Numbered from the stretch's first letter, positions 1 through 9,854 are shown. The stretch is DNA of 64,000 nt from Pseudomonas sp. B6002 (GCF_013385985.1 NZ_JACAOY010000007.1:1-64000); one strand, 5' to 3'. Numbers and translations: made by a program. Notes: generated from the letters alone by a model not told the origin.

Positions 1-62
1 GACCCGCTGTAAGAGCGGAACCCTAAGCAGCCGTTACCGCAGCAACGGATATGTACACAGAG

Positions 63-407
63 TCAAACCCCAAACCGCCCCCGCTCCGACTCATAAAGCG
101 GCCGCACCAAAGCAAACTCATGATCAATCTGATCCACCAAATCCCCCAGGTCCGCCGCAGCCCCCGCCGACTCAGCCTCCAACCGCTGACACAACTGCGC
201 CAACCGCACCGCCCCCAGGTTGCCACTGCTGCCCTTGAAGCTATGGGCAATCCGCCCCAACGCCTTGGCATCATCCCGCGCCTTGCGCAGCGCCTCGATA
301 CGTTTTTGCGAATCATCAAGAAAGGTATCGAGCAACTTGGGGTACTCGCCTTCCATGACTTCCTGCAAACCCGAAAGCACGTCCGGGTCCAGATGAATCT
401 CAGCCAC
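63..407 (-). CDS. hptB: HptB-type histidine phosphotransfer protein
   Basis: A 114-residue single Hpt domain. The phosphorylatable histidine is H55 in the motif AHSFKGSSGNLGA. In P. aeruginosa HptB takes phosphate from several hybrid sensor kinases and passes it to the receiver of HsbR. Here the gene lies directly downstream of hsbR (30 bases) in the same order as P. aeruginosa PA3347-PA3345, which supports the assignment. The start is GTG at 407, chosen because AGGAG lies seven bases upstream; no ATG gives a better fit. The protein is cytoplasmic and has no other domain. The 62 bases left of its stop hold only a weak hairpin and the next gene lies outside the window. Confidence 0.9.
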   Translation of the reverse strand: MAEIHLDPDVLSGLQEVMEGEYPKLLDTFLDDSQKRIEALRKARDDAKALGRIAHSFKGSSGNLGAVRLAQLCQRLEAESAGAAADLGDLVDQIDHEFALVRPLYESERGRFGV

Positions 408-437
408 TTGCTCGCTCCTTGATCAAGAATCGGCGGA

Positions 438-2156
438 TTATGCCAGAGCCCCCCAGCAAAACTCCACGCAGACACTGCGCCCACCATCGGACCAGCGTAC
501 ATCGCTGCTCAGTTGACGCACCAGGCTCAAGCCCCGGCCTGACAAACGGTCAACATCCAGCGGCCGGGCCAGTACCTGTTCCACATCGAACCCGGGGCCG
601 CTGTCTTCGATGCGCAGCGACATCCTGCCGCCCGTGGCGGTCGGCACGACCTGCACATGCACCCGCACATAACCGCTGTCCAGTTGCGCCAGCCGTTCAT
701 TGCGCTGGCGATAATAGTGGGCAAACCCCTGGGCATCGCGCTTGAGCCGGGAGTCCAGGCCCAGCACGCCGTGCTCCAGCGCATTGGAATACAACTCGGC
801 CATGACGCTGTAGAGCGCCCCGCTCTGCTCGCGCAGGCCATGGATCTCCAGCAACAGTTGCAGCAGGTACGGCAGCGGGTTGTAGCTTTTGAGGGTCTGC
901 CCGCGGAATTCGAAACTCACCGACCAGTCCAGCGGGCACGACTGACCGCTGTCGGCATACAACGGTTGCGCCGTGCGCAACGACTGGCCGGGCTGCAAGG
1001 TGATCTCGACCAGACTGACGTCATCGCGCACTTCACCGCGAAACGCGGCCAATGCCTGCTCGATGTCTTCGAACAGCCGGTCGGGCTCACGATTGGCGGC
1101 AAACACTTGCTGCAAGCGCTCGACACCAAACAACTGATCATTGGCGTCGGCAGTATCCAGCACGCCGTCAGACAGCAAAAACACCCGGTCGCCCAACGCC
1201 ATGGGCCACACCTCGGTGCTGTCATCAAACGCTTGCGCCGACAACACCCCCAACGGCAAATGCCGCGACTCCAGCGGCGTGCGCTTGCCGGTGGCGACCT
1301 CATGCACATAGCCTTCGGGCATGCCGCCGTTCCATACCTCCACCACACGGCGCTGCACACTCAGGCATAACAGCGTGGCGCAGCAGAACATGTCCACCGG
1401 CAGGATGCGCTTGAGCTTGGCGTTCATCTCACGCAGGGTCTGCGCCAGGCCGTAGCCCTTGGCGGTCATGCCGTAGAACACTTCGGCCAAGGGCATGGCG
1501 CCGACGGCTGCCGGCAAGCCGTGGCCGGTGAAGTCGCCGAGCAATACGTGCATGTCACCGGACGGCGTATAGGCCGCCAGCAACAGGTCGCCGTTGAACA
1601 GCGCATAGGGCGATTGCAGGTAACGGATATTCGGCGCCGCGTTGATGCAGCCCGAGTGCGCGACCTTGTCGAACACTGCCTTGGCCACGCGCTGCTCGTG
1701 CAGGAGATAGTCATGGTGCTTGGCGATCAGGTCACGCTGCTGCAACACCGTGGCCTGCAAGCGCCGCAGGCGGTCCATGGCGTTGATCTTCGCCGCCAGG
1801 ATCAGTTGGTTGTAGGGCTTGGGCAAGAAGTCATCGCCGCCCGCATCGAGGCAGCGGGCCAGGGCTTCGCTTTCGCGCAAGGAGGTCAGAAAAATCAGCG
1901 GCACCAGCTCTTCGCCTGCCAACTGCTTGATCCGGCGGGCCGCCTCGAAGCCGTCCATCACCGGCATCAACGCATCCATCAACACCAGTTGCGGACGCTC
2001 GCGGGTAAACACCTCTATCGCCTCAAGGCCATTGGTGGCCGTGAGCACCTGGTGGCCCTGGCGCCGCACAATCGTCGACAGCAACAGCAGGTCCGCCGCG
2101 CTGTCTTCGGCGATCAGGATCGTGAGCGGTTCCGGGACGGGGGCCAGGGCGCTCAA
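438..2156 (-). CDS. hsbR: HsbR, response regulator with PP2C phosphatase and serine kinase domains
   Basis: A 572-residue three-domain protein. An N-terminal receiver carries the phosphoacceptor D61 (motif VLMDALMPVMDGF). A PP2C/SpoIIE-like phosphatase domain follows (motif GDFTGHGLPAA, about residues 200-390). The C-terminal part is a GHKL ATPase/anti-sigma kinase domain with an N-box (SNALEHG) and a G1 box (EDSGPGFD). In P. aeruginosa HsbR switches between dephosphorylating and phosphorylating HsbA on serine, depending on HptB. The apparent start is TTG, overlapping the TGA of hsbA (TTGA), so translation is probably coupled; I see no strong ribosome site, so the start is the least certain part. 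Confidence 0.9.
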   Translation of the reverse strand: MSALAPVPEPLTILIAEDSAADLLLLSTIVRRQGHQVLTATNGLEAIEVFTRERPQLVLMDALMPVMDGFEAARRIKQLAGEELVPLIFLTSLRESEALARCLDAGGDDFLPKPYNQLILAAKINAMDRLRRLQATVLQQRDLIAKHHDYLLHEQRVAKAVFDKVAHSGCINAAPNIRYLQSPYALFNGDLLLAAYTPSGDMHVLLGDFTGHGLPAAVGAMPLAEVFYGMTAKGYGLAQTLREMNAKLKRILPVDMFCCATLLCLSVQRRVVEVWNGGMPEGYVHEVATGKRTPLESRHLPLGVLSAQAFDDSTEVWPMALGDRVFLLSDGVLDTADANDQLFGVERLQQVFAANREPDRLFEDIEQALAAFRGEVRDDVSLVEITLQPGQSLRTAQPLYADSGQSCPLDWSVSFEFRGQTLKSYNPLPYLLQLLLEIHGLREQSGALYSVMAELYSNALEHGVLGLDSRLKRDAQGFAHYYRQRNERLAQLDSGYVRVHVQVVPTATGGRMSLRIEDSGPGFDVEQVLARPLDVDRLSGRGLSLVRQLSSDVRWSDGGRSVCVEFCWGALA

Positions 2157-2458
2157 CTGATGTCGAACAGTTTGTCGAAGTTGGAAATGGCGAGGATCTT
2201 GCGCACATCGGAATTGCTGTTGACCACCCGCACTTCCGAATCATCCCCACCCGCGTGGTCACGCAGCAGCAGGAGCATGCCCAGCGCCGAGCTGTCCATG
2301 TAGGTGGTTTCTTTCAAATCGACGACGTACAACTCCGGCACTTTGTAGAAGCGCTCGTAGGAATCGCGAAACGTCTGGTGGCTGCCGAAATCGAACCGCC
2401 CCTTGATCGCGATCGTCAACTTCTTCCCGTCCAGGGATACTTCTGATTCGACTGACAT
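2153..2458 (-). CDS. hsbA: HsbA, STAS-domain anti-anti-sigma factor
   Basis: A 101-residue STAS protein. The regulatory serine is S56 within MDSSALGM, matching the position of the phosphoserine reported for P. aeruginosa HsbA. Unphosphorylated HsbA binds the anti-sigma factor FlgM and so frees FliA for late flagellar genes; phosphorylated HsbA acts with the diguanylate cyclase HsbD. The start at 2458 has AGGAG seven bases upstream; a longer in-frame extension to 2527 has no such site and runs towards the repeat. The gene overlaps hsbR. A REP pair separates it from fliJ. Confidence 0.92.
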   Translation of the reverse strand: MSVESEVSLDGKKLTIAIKGRFDFGSHQTFRDSYERFYKVPELYVVDLKETTYMDSSALGMLLLLRDHAGGDDSEVRVVNSNSDVRKILAISNFDKLFDIS

Positions 2459-2532
2459 GCGACTGCTCCTTGTCATTGGCAATGACACAAGGTTTAGCAG
2501 GCGAACCGCATCTGAGCAACACAACAAATCAA

Positions 2533-2624
2533 CTGTAGGAGCCGGCTTGCCGGCGATGGCGGTCTATCGGCCGGCTCATCAGCGCCTGATAAACCGTTAT
2601 CGCCGGCAAGCCAGCTCCCACAGG
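2533..2624. repeat. REP pair (REPIN)
   Basis: Two inverted copies of the (G)TAGGAGCCGGCTTGCCGGCGAT unit flank a short spacer. It lies between fliJ and hsbA, so any read-through from fliJ must pass this hairpin. One arm is of the TAGGAGCCGG type, the other of the TGGGAGCTGG type. Confidence 0.9.
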
Positions 2625-2630
2625 TGATGG

Positions 2631-3080
2631 TCAGAACTGGGATTGGCGCGGGAGGCGCTGGGAGAGTTCGTCGAGCAGCTTTTGCTCGCGCTTGTCTTCG
2701 ATGGCGCGGGCTTCGTCGATGTAGCGCTGCACTAATTTGCGCAGCCCTTCGACGCGGGCAAACGCGGCTTGCCAGCTTTCACGGGCTTTATCGAGGTTGT
2801 TCTGGTGCCAGGCCAGGCTCTGGCGCTGCTGGCCGACTGCGGTTTCCAGCTGATTGAGAAAGCCCTGGTAGCCCATCAACCACTGGCCGGACACGCCTTT
2901 GCTGCCGCGCTCGATCCACTGCTGCTGGTACTCGCCGCGAAAACGTTCCAGATCGCCCAGCTTGCTTTCGGCCAGGCGGACCTGACCCTGGAAATACCCC
3001 AGGCGTTGCACAGCGGTTTTCTCGGCCTTTTCGGCCATGTCCACCACTGGGGCCAGACGCGACGAACGGGTACTGGCCAT
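2631..3080 (-). CDS. fliJ: FliJ, flagellar export chaperone
   Basis: A 149-residue protein, almost wholly charged and predicted coiled coil, as in the FliJ family. FliJ sits in the centre of the FliI hexamer ring of the flagellar type III export apparatus, links it to FlhA and recycles chaperones. The gene starts three bases after the fliI stop, is the last gene of the fliEFGHIJ operon, and has the usual length (about 147 residues). Sequence conservation is low in this family, so the call leans on position and coiled-coil character. Confidence 0.93.
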   Translation of the reverse strand: MASTRSSRLAPVVDMAEKAEKTAVQRLGYFQGQVRLAESKLGDLERFRGEYQQQWIERGSKGVSGQWLMGYQGFLNQLETAVGQQRQSLAWHQNNLDKARESWQAAFARVEGLRKLVQRYIDEARAIEDKREQKLLDELSQRLPRQSQF

Positions 3081-3083
3081 GGC

Positions 3084-4442
3084 TTAGCCGCCTGGCGCCG
3101 GGGCGAAGATCGTACCCAGGTGCGCTTCGCTCTCGCCCATGCTGATCTTGTCGTTGAGGCCCTGGCGCAGATAGGTCACCAACTGCGGTTGCAGGGCAAT
3201 CGCCAGGTCAGTCTCGCGGTCACCACCGGCCACGTAGGCGCCGACGCTGATCAAATCGCGGCTCTGCTGGTAACGCGACCACAATTGCTTGAAGTGCTGG
3301 GCACGGGTCATATGCTCCGGCGTGACCACAGCCGGCATCACCCGGCTGATGGAGGCTTCGATATCGATGGCCGGGTAGTGCCCTTCTTCAGCCAGGCGCC
3401 GCGACAGCACGATGTGGCCGTCGAGCACGCCCCGCGCCGAGTCGGCAATCGGGTCTTGCTGGTCGTCGCCCTCAGACAATACGGTGTAGAACGCGGTGAT
3501 CGAGCCGCCGCCAGCCTCGGCATTACCGGCACGTTCCACCAGCTTGGGCAGCTTGGCGAACACCGACGGTGGATAGCCCTTGGTGGCGGGCGGCTCGCCG
3601 ATGGCCAGGGCGATTTCCCGCTGGGCCTGGGCGAAACGGGTGAGCGAATCCATCAGCAACAGGACGTTCTTGCCCTTGTCGCGAAAATATTCGGCGATGC
3701 GCGTGCAATACATGGCAGCGCGCAGACGCATCAGCGGCGCATCATCCGCTGGCGAGGCCACCACCACCGAGCGCTTGAGGCCTTCCTCACCCAGGCTGTG
3801 CTCGATGAATTCCTTCACCTCACGGCCCCGCTCGCCGATCAGCCCCACCACGATGATGTCGGCCTCGGTAAAGCGGGTCATCATGCCCAGCAACACCGAT
3901 TTACCCACGCCGGTACCGGCGAACAGGCCCAAACGCTGGCCACGGCCGACCGTCAACAATCCGTTGATGCTGCGAATGCCCACGTCCAGCGGCACGCTGA
4001 TGGGGTTGCGGTTGAGCGGGTTGATGGTGGGGCCGTCCATCGGCACCCAGTCTTCGGCCTTCATGCCGCCCTTGCCGTCCAGCGCACGGCCAGCGCCGTC
4101 GAGCACGCGGCCGAGCATGCTCATACCCATCGGCAAACGGCCGGTGTCGGCCAACGGCACCACGCGCGCACCGGGGGCAATGCCCGCCAGGCTGCCCACG
4201 GGCATCAGGAAAATCTTGCTGCCGGAAAAGCCCATCACCTCGGCCTCGACCTGCACCGGGTGATAGCTGTCGTCGTTGATCACCATGCAGCGGCTGCCCA
4301 TGGCGGCTCGCAGGCCTTCGGCTTCGAGGGTCAGGCCGACCATGCGCAACAGGCGCCCTTCGAGGATCGGTTGGCCGGGCAGCTCGGTGGCCTCGGCGTA
4401 ACCGCTCAGGCGCTTGGCGAAACTGGTGCGATCAAGGCGCAT
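3084..4442 (-). CDS. fliI: FliI, flagellum-specific export ATPase
   Basis: A 452-residue F1-beta-like ATPase. The Walker A motif is GTGVGKSV and Walker B is [12 protein letters not shown]. It powers and orders export of rod, hook and filament subunits at the base of the flagellum. I choose the start at 4442 ([12 protein letters not shown]), which matches the family N-terminus; an in-frame ATG 18 bases upstream adds MSWTPP and is less likely. The first bases overlap the 3' end of fliH by 11 bases, so translation is probably coupled. Confidence 0.96.
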   Translation of the reverse strand: MRLDRTSFAKRLSGYAEATELPGQPILEGRLLRMVGLTLEAEGLRAAMGSRCMVINDDSYHPVQVEAEVMGFSGSKIFLMPVGSLAGIAPGARVVPLADTGRLPMGMSMLGRVLDGAGRALDGKGGMKAEDWVPMDGPTINPLNRNPISVPLDVGIRSINGLLTVGRGQRLGLFAGTGVGKSVLLGMMTRFTEADIIVVGLIGERGREVKEFIEHSLGEEGLKRSVVVASPADDAPLMRLRAAMYCTRIAEYFRDKGKNVLLLMDSLTRFAQAQREIALAIGEPPATKGYPPSVFAKLPKLVERAGNAEAGGGSITAFYTVLSEGDDQQDPIADSARGVLDGHIVLSRRLAEEGHYPAIDIEASISRVMPAVVTPEHMTRAQHFKQLWSRYQQSRDLISVGAYVAGGDRETDLAIALQPQLVTYLRQGLNDKISMGESEAHLGTIFAPAPGG

Positions 4443-5196
4443 CGGGGGCGTCCAGCTCAACGCTCAGGTCAGGCTCGGCCGGGTGCAGGGCCTGTTCGTG
4501 AAGTTGATCGAACAGCTTGGCCATGATCTGGCTGATGCGGGTTTCCACCGTGGCATCGATGCGGCTGTGTTCGGTCTCGACGCGGCAACCACCGGGCTGC
4601 AGCGAGGCGTCTTCGACGATGCGCCAGGTTTCTTCATGGCGCTCGCGCAGGGCTTTGACCTGTTCGAAATCCTGGGGGTTGATGTACAAGCGCACATTGC
4701 CGACGCCCAGGGGCAGCAGCTTGAGGGCTTCGCGCATCACGCTTTCGATATGGCTGGAATCCAGCACCAGTTCGCGCTGGATGACTTGGCGGGCGATATG
4801 CTCCACCAGGCCGACCATGGCTTTTTCGATCTGCGAATCCTGCTCGGCAATCGGGTCGAACAGCGTGCCCATCAAGCGCTCCAGGCTGGCCAGCTTGACG
4901 CTCAGCGCGGCTTCGGCCTCCTGGCGGACCTTGAGGGTGGTGCTGCGAAAACCGTCCTTTTCACCGGCAGCGAAGCCTTCGTTGTAGGCCTCCTGACGGA
5001 TGGCCTCCACCTCTTCGAGGGTCAGTGGCTGGACTTCGTCCAGCGGCACTTCCTCGGACTCCGCCGGCAGCTCGGGCTCGGGTTCCGGCTCGGGTTCCGG
5101 CACATGGGGATCGAAGCTGGGCAACGACCAGATGTCGAACCCGCCGACATCCCGCGCGCGAATCAGATCGCTGGGCGCCTCATCTTTGTTCGACAT
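4432..5196 (-). CDS. fliH: FliH, negative regulator of FliI
   Basis: A 254-residue FliH. The N-terminal part has an acidic proline-glutamate repeat (PEPEPEPE, near residues 33-42) and a conserved tryptophan/phenylalanine-rich start ([11 protein letters not shown]) that in the family docks to FliN at the C ring. The C-terminal half is the conserved FliI-binding domain. It delivers FliI and cargo to the export gate. It follows fliG by 10 bases and overlaps fliI. Confidence 0.93.
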   Translation of the reverse strand: MSNKDEAPSDLIRARDVGGFDIWSLPSFDPHVPEPEPEPEPELPAESEEVPLDEVQPLTLEEVEAIRQEAYNEGFAAGEKDGFRSTTLKVRQEAEAALSVKLASLERLMGTLFDPIAEQDSQIEKAMVGLVEHIARQVIQRELVLDSSHIESVMREALKLLPLGVGNVRLYINPQDFEQVKALRERHEETWRIVEDASLQPGGCRVETEHSRIDATVETRISQIMAKLFDQLHEQALHPAEPDLSVELDAPDAP

Positions 5197-5206
5197 CAGG
5201 GGCGCC

Positions 5207-6226
5207 TTAGATCATTTCTTCGCCGCCCTTCCCGCCGAGAACGATTTCTCCGGCTTCGGCCATACGGCGGGCAATGGTGAGGATTTCTTTCTGCGCGGTT
5301 TCCACGTCGCTGACGCGTACCGGGCCTTTGGCTTCCAGGTCGTCGCGCAACAGTTCCGAGGCACGCTTGGACATGTTCTTGAAGATCTTCTCTTTGACGT
5401 TTTCGTCCGACCCCTTGAGGGCCAGCACCAGCACGTCCGAGGACACTTCGCGCAGCAGCGCCTGGATGCCACGGTCGTCGACGTCGGAAAGGTTGTTGAA
5501 CACGAACATGAGGTCTTCGATCTGGGTGGACAGGGTGTCGTCGATCTCGCGGATCGAGTCCATCAACTGGCCTTCGACCGAGCTGTCGAGGAAGTTCATG
5601 ATGTCGGCCGCACGCTTGATACCGCCCAGGGTGGTGCGCGACGCGTTCGAGTTGCCGGAGAACTGCTTCTCCAGAATGGTGTTCAATTCTTTCAGCGCCG
5701 CCGGTTGCACGGTGTTCAACGACGAGACGCGCAGGATGATGTCCAGGCGCACCTTGTGGTCGAAATGGCCGAGCACTTCGCCGGCCTGGTCCGGGTCGAG
5801 GTACGCCACCACGATCGCCTGGATCTGCGGGTGCTCGTAGCGGATCACGTCGGCCACGGCACGCGGTTCCATCCACTTGAGGCTGTCCAGGCCGCTGGTG
5901 TTGCCACCCAGCAGGATGCGGTCGATCAGGCCGTTGGCCTTGTCTTCGCCCAGGGCCGAAGTGAGCATCTTGCGGATGTAGCTGTCGGAGCCGACGCCCA
6001 GGCTGGTCTGGTCGCCGACGATCTCGACGAACTCACTCATCACCTGCTCGACTTGCTCGCGGTGCACATTGCGCATTTGCGCCATGGCCACGCCCACCCG
6101 TTGAACCTCTTTGGGGCCCATGTGGCGCAGCACTTGGGCGGCGTCGGTTTCACCCAGGGACAGCAGCAATACAGCGGCTTTGTCGACCTTGGTGAGCTTG
6201 GCAACAGCGGCTCGATTATCACTCAT
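5207..6226 (-). CDS. fliG: FliG, flagellar motor switch protein
   Basis: A 339-residue FliG with the three expected armadillo-like domains: FliF-binding at the N-terminus (KAAVLLLSLGE), middle domain with the EHPQ motif (YEHPQIQA), and the charged C-terminal torque domain. It forms the rotor ring that meets the MotA stator and joins the MS ring to the C ring. Its start overlaps the end of fliF by eight bases, which suggests coupled translation and fits the fixed ratio of these two ring proteins. Confidence 0.97.
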   Translation of the reverse strand: MSDNRAAVAKLTKVDKAAVLLLSLGETDAAQVLRHMGPKEVQRVGVAMAQMRNVHREQVEQVMSEFVEIVGDQTSLGVGSDSYIRKMLTSALGEDKANGLIDRILLGGNTSGLDSLKWMEPRAVADVIRYEHPQIQAIVVAYLDPDQAGEVLGHFDHKVRLDIILRVSSLNTVQPAALKELNTILEKQFSGNSNASRTTLGGIKRAADIMNFLDSSVEGQLMDSIREIDDTLSTQIEDLMFVFNNLSDVDDRGIQALLREVSSDVLVLALKGSDENVKEKIFKNMSKRASELLRDDLEAKGPVRVSDVETAQKEILTIARRMAEAGEIVLGGKGGEEMI

Positions 6227-7994
6227 CTGCGTTGATCCACTCTTTCACGACCTGGGCCACACGGCCCGGGTCTTCTGCCACCAGACTCTTGATTGCGTTC
6301 AGCTGAGCGTCATAGCCTTCGCTCGGGCTTGGCAACAGGATGCTTTGCGGGCCGCCGAGGCTGACGCGGTCGTTGGCCAGTTCGCCGTCCAGGCCGCCCA
6401 TGCCACCCAACTCGACATCGCCACCTGCCAGGGCAAGCTGTTTCTTGCCGTTGCCGGTGATGTTGTTGAGCACCGGGCGCAGCACACCGAACACCAGCAC
6501 CAGGATGAACAACACACCCAGCACTTGCTTGACGATGTCCCAGAACCACGGCTGGGTGTAGAACGCCGGGTCGGCGATCACTTCGCCACGCTCGGCGGAG
6601 AATGGCATGTTGATCACGCTGACGCTGTCGCCACGGCTGGCGTCGAAACCGACGGCGTCCTGCACCAGGCGGGTGAAGCGCGCCAATTCATCGGCGCTCC
6701 ACGGCGCACGGGTAACCGCGCCGTCAGCCGGGTTGACCTTGACCTGGTCATCCACCACCACCGACACCGACAGGCGATTGATCTTGCCCTGTTGTTGCTT
6801 GGTGTGGCTGATGGAACGGTCGAGCTCGAAGTTCTTGGTCGACTGGTTACGCTTGTCCGACGGGTACGGCGCGAGCATTGGCTGGCCGGTGGCCGGGTCC
6901 ATGATCTGCTGGCCGTTGGCGTCCAACAGTGGCTGGCCAGGCTGTACTGCACCGGCCGAAGCGGTAGCGCCACCGGTGGTCTGTGGCGCTGAAGCCGGCG
7001 ACGGCGGCTGGTTGCTCAGGGCACCCGGCACACCTTGCGGGCCATTGCTGGCGGTGCGTTGTTCGTTGGTCGACTGCTCGCTGCGCAGGGCTGGCTGGTC
7101 GGGGTTGAACTGTTCGGAGGTCGACTCTACGGCGCTGAAGTCCACGTCGGCGGAGACTTCGGCTTTGTAGCGGTCGTTGCCCAACACCGGTTGCAGGATG
7201 TTATGCACGCGCTGGGTCAGCATGCTTTCCATGCGGCGGCTGTAGTCGAACTGTTTGCCGGCCTGGGTCAGTGCGGAGTTCTCGGCCTGGTCGGAGAGCA
7301 GGTTGCCCTTCTGGTCCACCACGGTAATTTGCGACTTGCTCAACTCGGGCACGCTGGTGGCGACCAGATTGATGATCGCCAATACCTGGCCAGGCTCCAG
7401 GGAGCGGCCGGCAAACAGCTCGACCAACACCGAGGCGCTTGGCTTGCGTTCGTCACGCACGAACACCGAGCTTTTCGGAATGGCCAGGTGCACGCGGGCA
7501 CCCTTGACGTTGTTGAGGCTGGAGATGGTGCGCGCCAGTTCGCCTTCCAGGCCACGACGGTAGCGGGTGGCTTCCATGAACTGGCTGGTGCCCAGGCCCT
7601 GGTCCTTGTCGAGGATTTCAAAGCCGATGTTGGCATCGGACGGCGTCACGCCGGCAGCGGCCAGCTTCATGCGCGCACGGGCCACGTCGTCGGCCTTGAC
7701 CAGCAACGCGCCAGAATTGGGTTCTACGGTATAGGCGATGTCGGCGGCGGCGAGGGTTTCCATGATCTGCTTGGAATCCATGCCCGCTAGGCTGCCGTAC
7801 AGCGGCCGGTAATCGGGTTGCTGCGACCACAACACCACGGCAAAACCAATCGCCACGCTCGCAGCCAGGCCGACCATCAGGCCCACCTGACGCAACATGG
7901 TCATTTCGGAGAGGTTTTCCAGGAACGACAGGCCAAACAGCGGCGGCTTGCCGTCTGCCTTGGCGGGTGCGTTGTCCACGACTGCTTCTGCCAT
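6219..7994 (-). CDS. fliF: FliF, flagellar MS-ring protein
   Basis: A 591-residue FliF. Two membrane segments are visible, one at about residues 37-56 and one near 480-505, flanking the periplasmic ring-building domains (YscJ/FliF fold). The region between about 300 and 390 is rich in Pro, Gly, Gln and Ser and is probably a flexible linker. The C-terminal tail (residues after 560) is the FliG-binding segment. It forms the membrane platform on which the rest of the flagellum is built. It follows fliE by 16 bases in the same operon. Confidence 0.97.
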   Translation of the reverse strand: MAEAVVDNAPAKADGKPPLFGLSFLENLSEMTMLRQVGLMVGLAASVAIGFAVVLWSQQPDYRPLYGSLAGMDSKQIMETLAAADIAYTVEPNSGALLVKADDVARARMKLAAAGVTPSDANIGFEILDKDQGLGTSQFMEATRYRRGLEGELARTISSLNNVKGARVHLAIPKSSVFVRDERKPSASVLVELFAGRSLEPGQVLAIINLVATSVPELSKSQITVVDQKGNLLSDQAENSALTQAGKQFDYSRRMESMLTQRVHNILQPVLGNDRYKAEVSADVDFSAVESTSEQFNPDQPALRSEQSTNEQRTASNGPQGVPGALSNQPPSPASAPQTTGGATASAGAVQPGQPLLDANGQQIMDPATGQPMLAPYPSDKRNQSTKNFELDRSISHTKQQQGKINRLSVSVVVDDQVKVNPADGAVTRAPWSADELARFTRLVQDAVGFDASRGDSVSVINMPFSAERGEVIADPAFYTQPWFWDIVKQVLGVLFILVLVFGVLRPVLNNITGNGKKQLALAGGDVELGGMGGLDGELANDRVSLGGPQSILLPSPSEGYDAQLNAIKSLVAEDPGRVAQVVKEWINADE

Positions 7995-8010
7995 GACTTA
8001 AATCTCGTCC

Positions 8011-8340
8011 TTAAACCGGCATCTGCATGATGTCTTGATAAGCCTGAACCAGCTTGTTACGCACTTGCGTCAACGCCTGGAAGGAGACGCTGGCCTTTTG
8101 CGAAGCGACCATCACGTCGGTGAGGTCCACGCCGCTTTTACCGATCTCGAAGGCGGTGGCCAACTGATTGGACGCTTGCTGAGTGTCACTGACTTTATTG
8201 ATTGCCTGACCGAGCATGTCGGCAAAACTGCTTTGGCCCAATTCCGGCGCTGGCGCGACGGATTTCGGTTGAGCCATGGCATCCATTTGCATGGAGCGCA
8301 TATCCAACATCAACCGATTGAACTCAATACCCTGGCTCAT
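8011..8340 (-). CDS. fliE: FliE, MS-ring/rod junction protein
   Basis: A 109-residue FliE, the usual length. FliE joins the MS ring to the proximal rod and is one of the first exported proteins. The C-terminal half has the conserved FliE helix pattern ([20 protein letters not shown]). It is the first gene of the fliEFGHIJ operon and is preceded by a -24/-12 promoter about 60 bases upstream. Confidence 0.95.
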   Translation of the reverse strand: MSQGIEFNRLMLDMRSMQMDAMAQPKSVAPAPELGQSSFADMLGQAINKVSDTQQASNQLATAFEIGKSGVDLTDVMVASQKASVSFQALTQVRNKLVQAYQDIMQMPV

Positions 8341-8401
8341 GACCTTCTCTCTCCGACGACCCGCAATTTTTTGACACTACGCAGCGGTTACTAGGGGTGG
8401 T

Positions 8402-8417
8402 AGCAACAAGGGTGCCA
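8402..8417 (-). promoter_or_regulatory. sigma54 (-24/-12) promoter for fliE operon
   Basis: On the minus strand the sequence reads TGGCACC-CTTG-TTGCT, a near-perfect match to TGGCACG-N4-TTGCA. It lies about 60 bases before fliE. In P. aeruginosa this class III promoter is driven by RpoN with FleR, whose gene lies just upstream. Confidence 0.88.
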
Positions 8418-8435
8418 GATCCGTGGCGACTCGTA

Positions 8436-8462
8436 AGAAAAGCCGACAAACCCTGTCGGCTT
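8436..8462 (-). terminator. Intrinsic terminator of fleSR
   Basis: An eight-pair stem (AGCCGACA / TGTCGGCT, five-base loop) followed on the minus strand by TTTCTT, ten bases after the fleR stop. It separates fleSR from the fliE promoter. Confidence 0.85.
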
Positions 8463-8471
8463 AAGTATTTG

Positions 8472-9848
8472 TCAGGTGGCGAAAAGGTAGGCTTCCACAT
8501 CCATCCCCGCATCGCGCATCTGCGCCAGCTTGTAGCGCAAGGTGCGCGGGCTGATGCCCAGGCGTTCGGCGGCTTCTTTGCGGCGCCCGCGTTCGGCGCG
8601 CAGGGTGTCGATGATCATCTGGAATTCGCGGCGACGCAGGTCATCGCCCAAGGCACCGGCAGACTCGGCTTCGGCGACGACCGGCGCAGGCGCGAGGCTC
8701 GGCAACGGTGCAGCGCCGCTGCCCATGGCCAGGCAGAAGTCCTGGGGCTGGATCAGCCCGCCCTGCTGCAGAATCAGTGCGCGCTGGATCGCATTGTCCA
8801 GTTCCCGCACGTTGCCCGGCCACGGGTAGCTGATCAGGCACGCCTGGGCCTCGGCCGACAGCCGCGCCTGAGCGTGCTTCATTTTTTTGACGTGGTTGTT
8901 CAGCAGACGCTCGGCCAGCGGAATGATGTCGGCCGGCCGCTCGCGCAACGGGCGCCAGGCCAGGGGGAATACCGAGAGGCGGTAGAACAAATCTTCGCGG
9001 AAGCGCCCCGCCGCCACTTCGCCCGCCAGATCGCGGTTGGTGGTGGCGACCACGCGGATATCCAACTGGATCGGCTTGCGCGCCCCCACGCGCTCCACTT
9101 CACGCTCCTGGAGCACACGCAACAGCTTGGCTTGCAGGCCCAGAGGCATTTCAGAAATTTCGTCGAGCAGGATGGTGCCGCCGTCGGCCTGTTCGAACTT
9201 GCCGGCCTGGGCCGCGATGGCGCCGGTGAACGAACCCTTCTCGTGACCGAACAGCGTGGCTTCGAGCATGTTGTCGGGGATGGCCGCGCAGTTGATCGCG
9301 ATGAACGGCTGCTTGGCGCGGCTGGATTGCTGGTGGATATAACGGGCCAGCACTTCCTTGCCGGTGCCGGACTCGCCGGAGATCAGCACCGTGGAATCAC
9401 TGCGCGCAACGCGAGCGGCCAGTTCCAACAGTTGCGCACTGGCCGGCTCGAAGGCGATCGGGCCTTCGCCCTCGACGGCCGGCACCACGCCAAGGGCATG
9501 GCGGGCCACCAGTTCGATCAAGGCCTTGGGTTCGAACGGCTTGACCAGGTAATCGGCAGCGCCTTGGCGCATGGCATCTACCGCCCGCTCGACCGCACCG
9601 TGGGCGGTCATCAGCAACACCGGCAGTTGAGGCTGGCGCGCCCGCAGCAGGCCGAGCAACTGGTGACCGTCCATACCCGGCATGTTCACGTCGCTGACCA
9701 CCAGGCTGAACGCCTCGTGCTCGACAGCCTCCAAGGCTTCTTCGGCAGAACCGACCGCCCGGTAGTCATGGCCCGCCAACAGCAGCGTGTCAGCCAATGC
9801 TTCACGCAGGGCGCGATCGTCTTCCACCAACAAAACCTTGATAGCCAT
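8472..9848 (-). CDS. fleR: FleR, sigma54-dependent response regulator
   Basis: A 458-residue NtrC-type activator. The receiver carries D53 (SDVNMPGMDG). The AAA+ domain has Walker A GESGTGKE and the sigma54-contacting GAFTGA loop. The C-terminal Fis-type helix-turn-helix reads RRKEAAERLGISPRTLRYKL. FleR, phosphorylated by FleS, activates class III basal body, hook and filament-cap promoters. The gene follows fleS by six bases. Confidence 0.96.
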   Translation of the reverse strand: MAIKVLLVEDDRALREALADTLLLAGHDYRAVGSAEEALEAVEHEAFSLVVSDVNMPGMDGHQLLGLLRARQPQLPVLLMTAHGAVERAVDAMRQGAADYLVKPFEPKALIELVARHALGVVPAVEGEGPIAFEPASAQLLELAARVARSDSTVLISGESGTGKEVLARYIHQQSSRAKQPFIAINCAAIPDNMLEATLFGHEKGSFTGAIAAQAGKFEQADGGTILLDEISEMPLGLQAKLLRVLQEREVERVGARKPIQLDIRVVATTNRDLAGEVAAGRFREDLFYRLSVFPLAWRPLRERPADIIPLAERLLNNHVKKMKHAQARLSAEAQACLISYPWPGNVRELDNAIQRALILQQGGLIQPQDFCLAMGSGAAPLPSLAPAPVVAEAESAGALGDDLRRREFQMIIDTLRAERGRRKEAAERLGISPRTLRYKLAQMRDAGMDVEAYLFAT

Positions 9849-9854
9849 ATTCCT

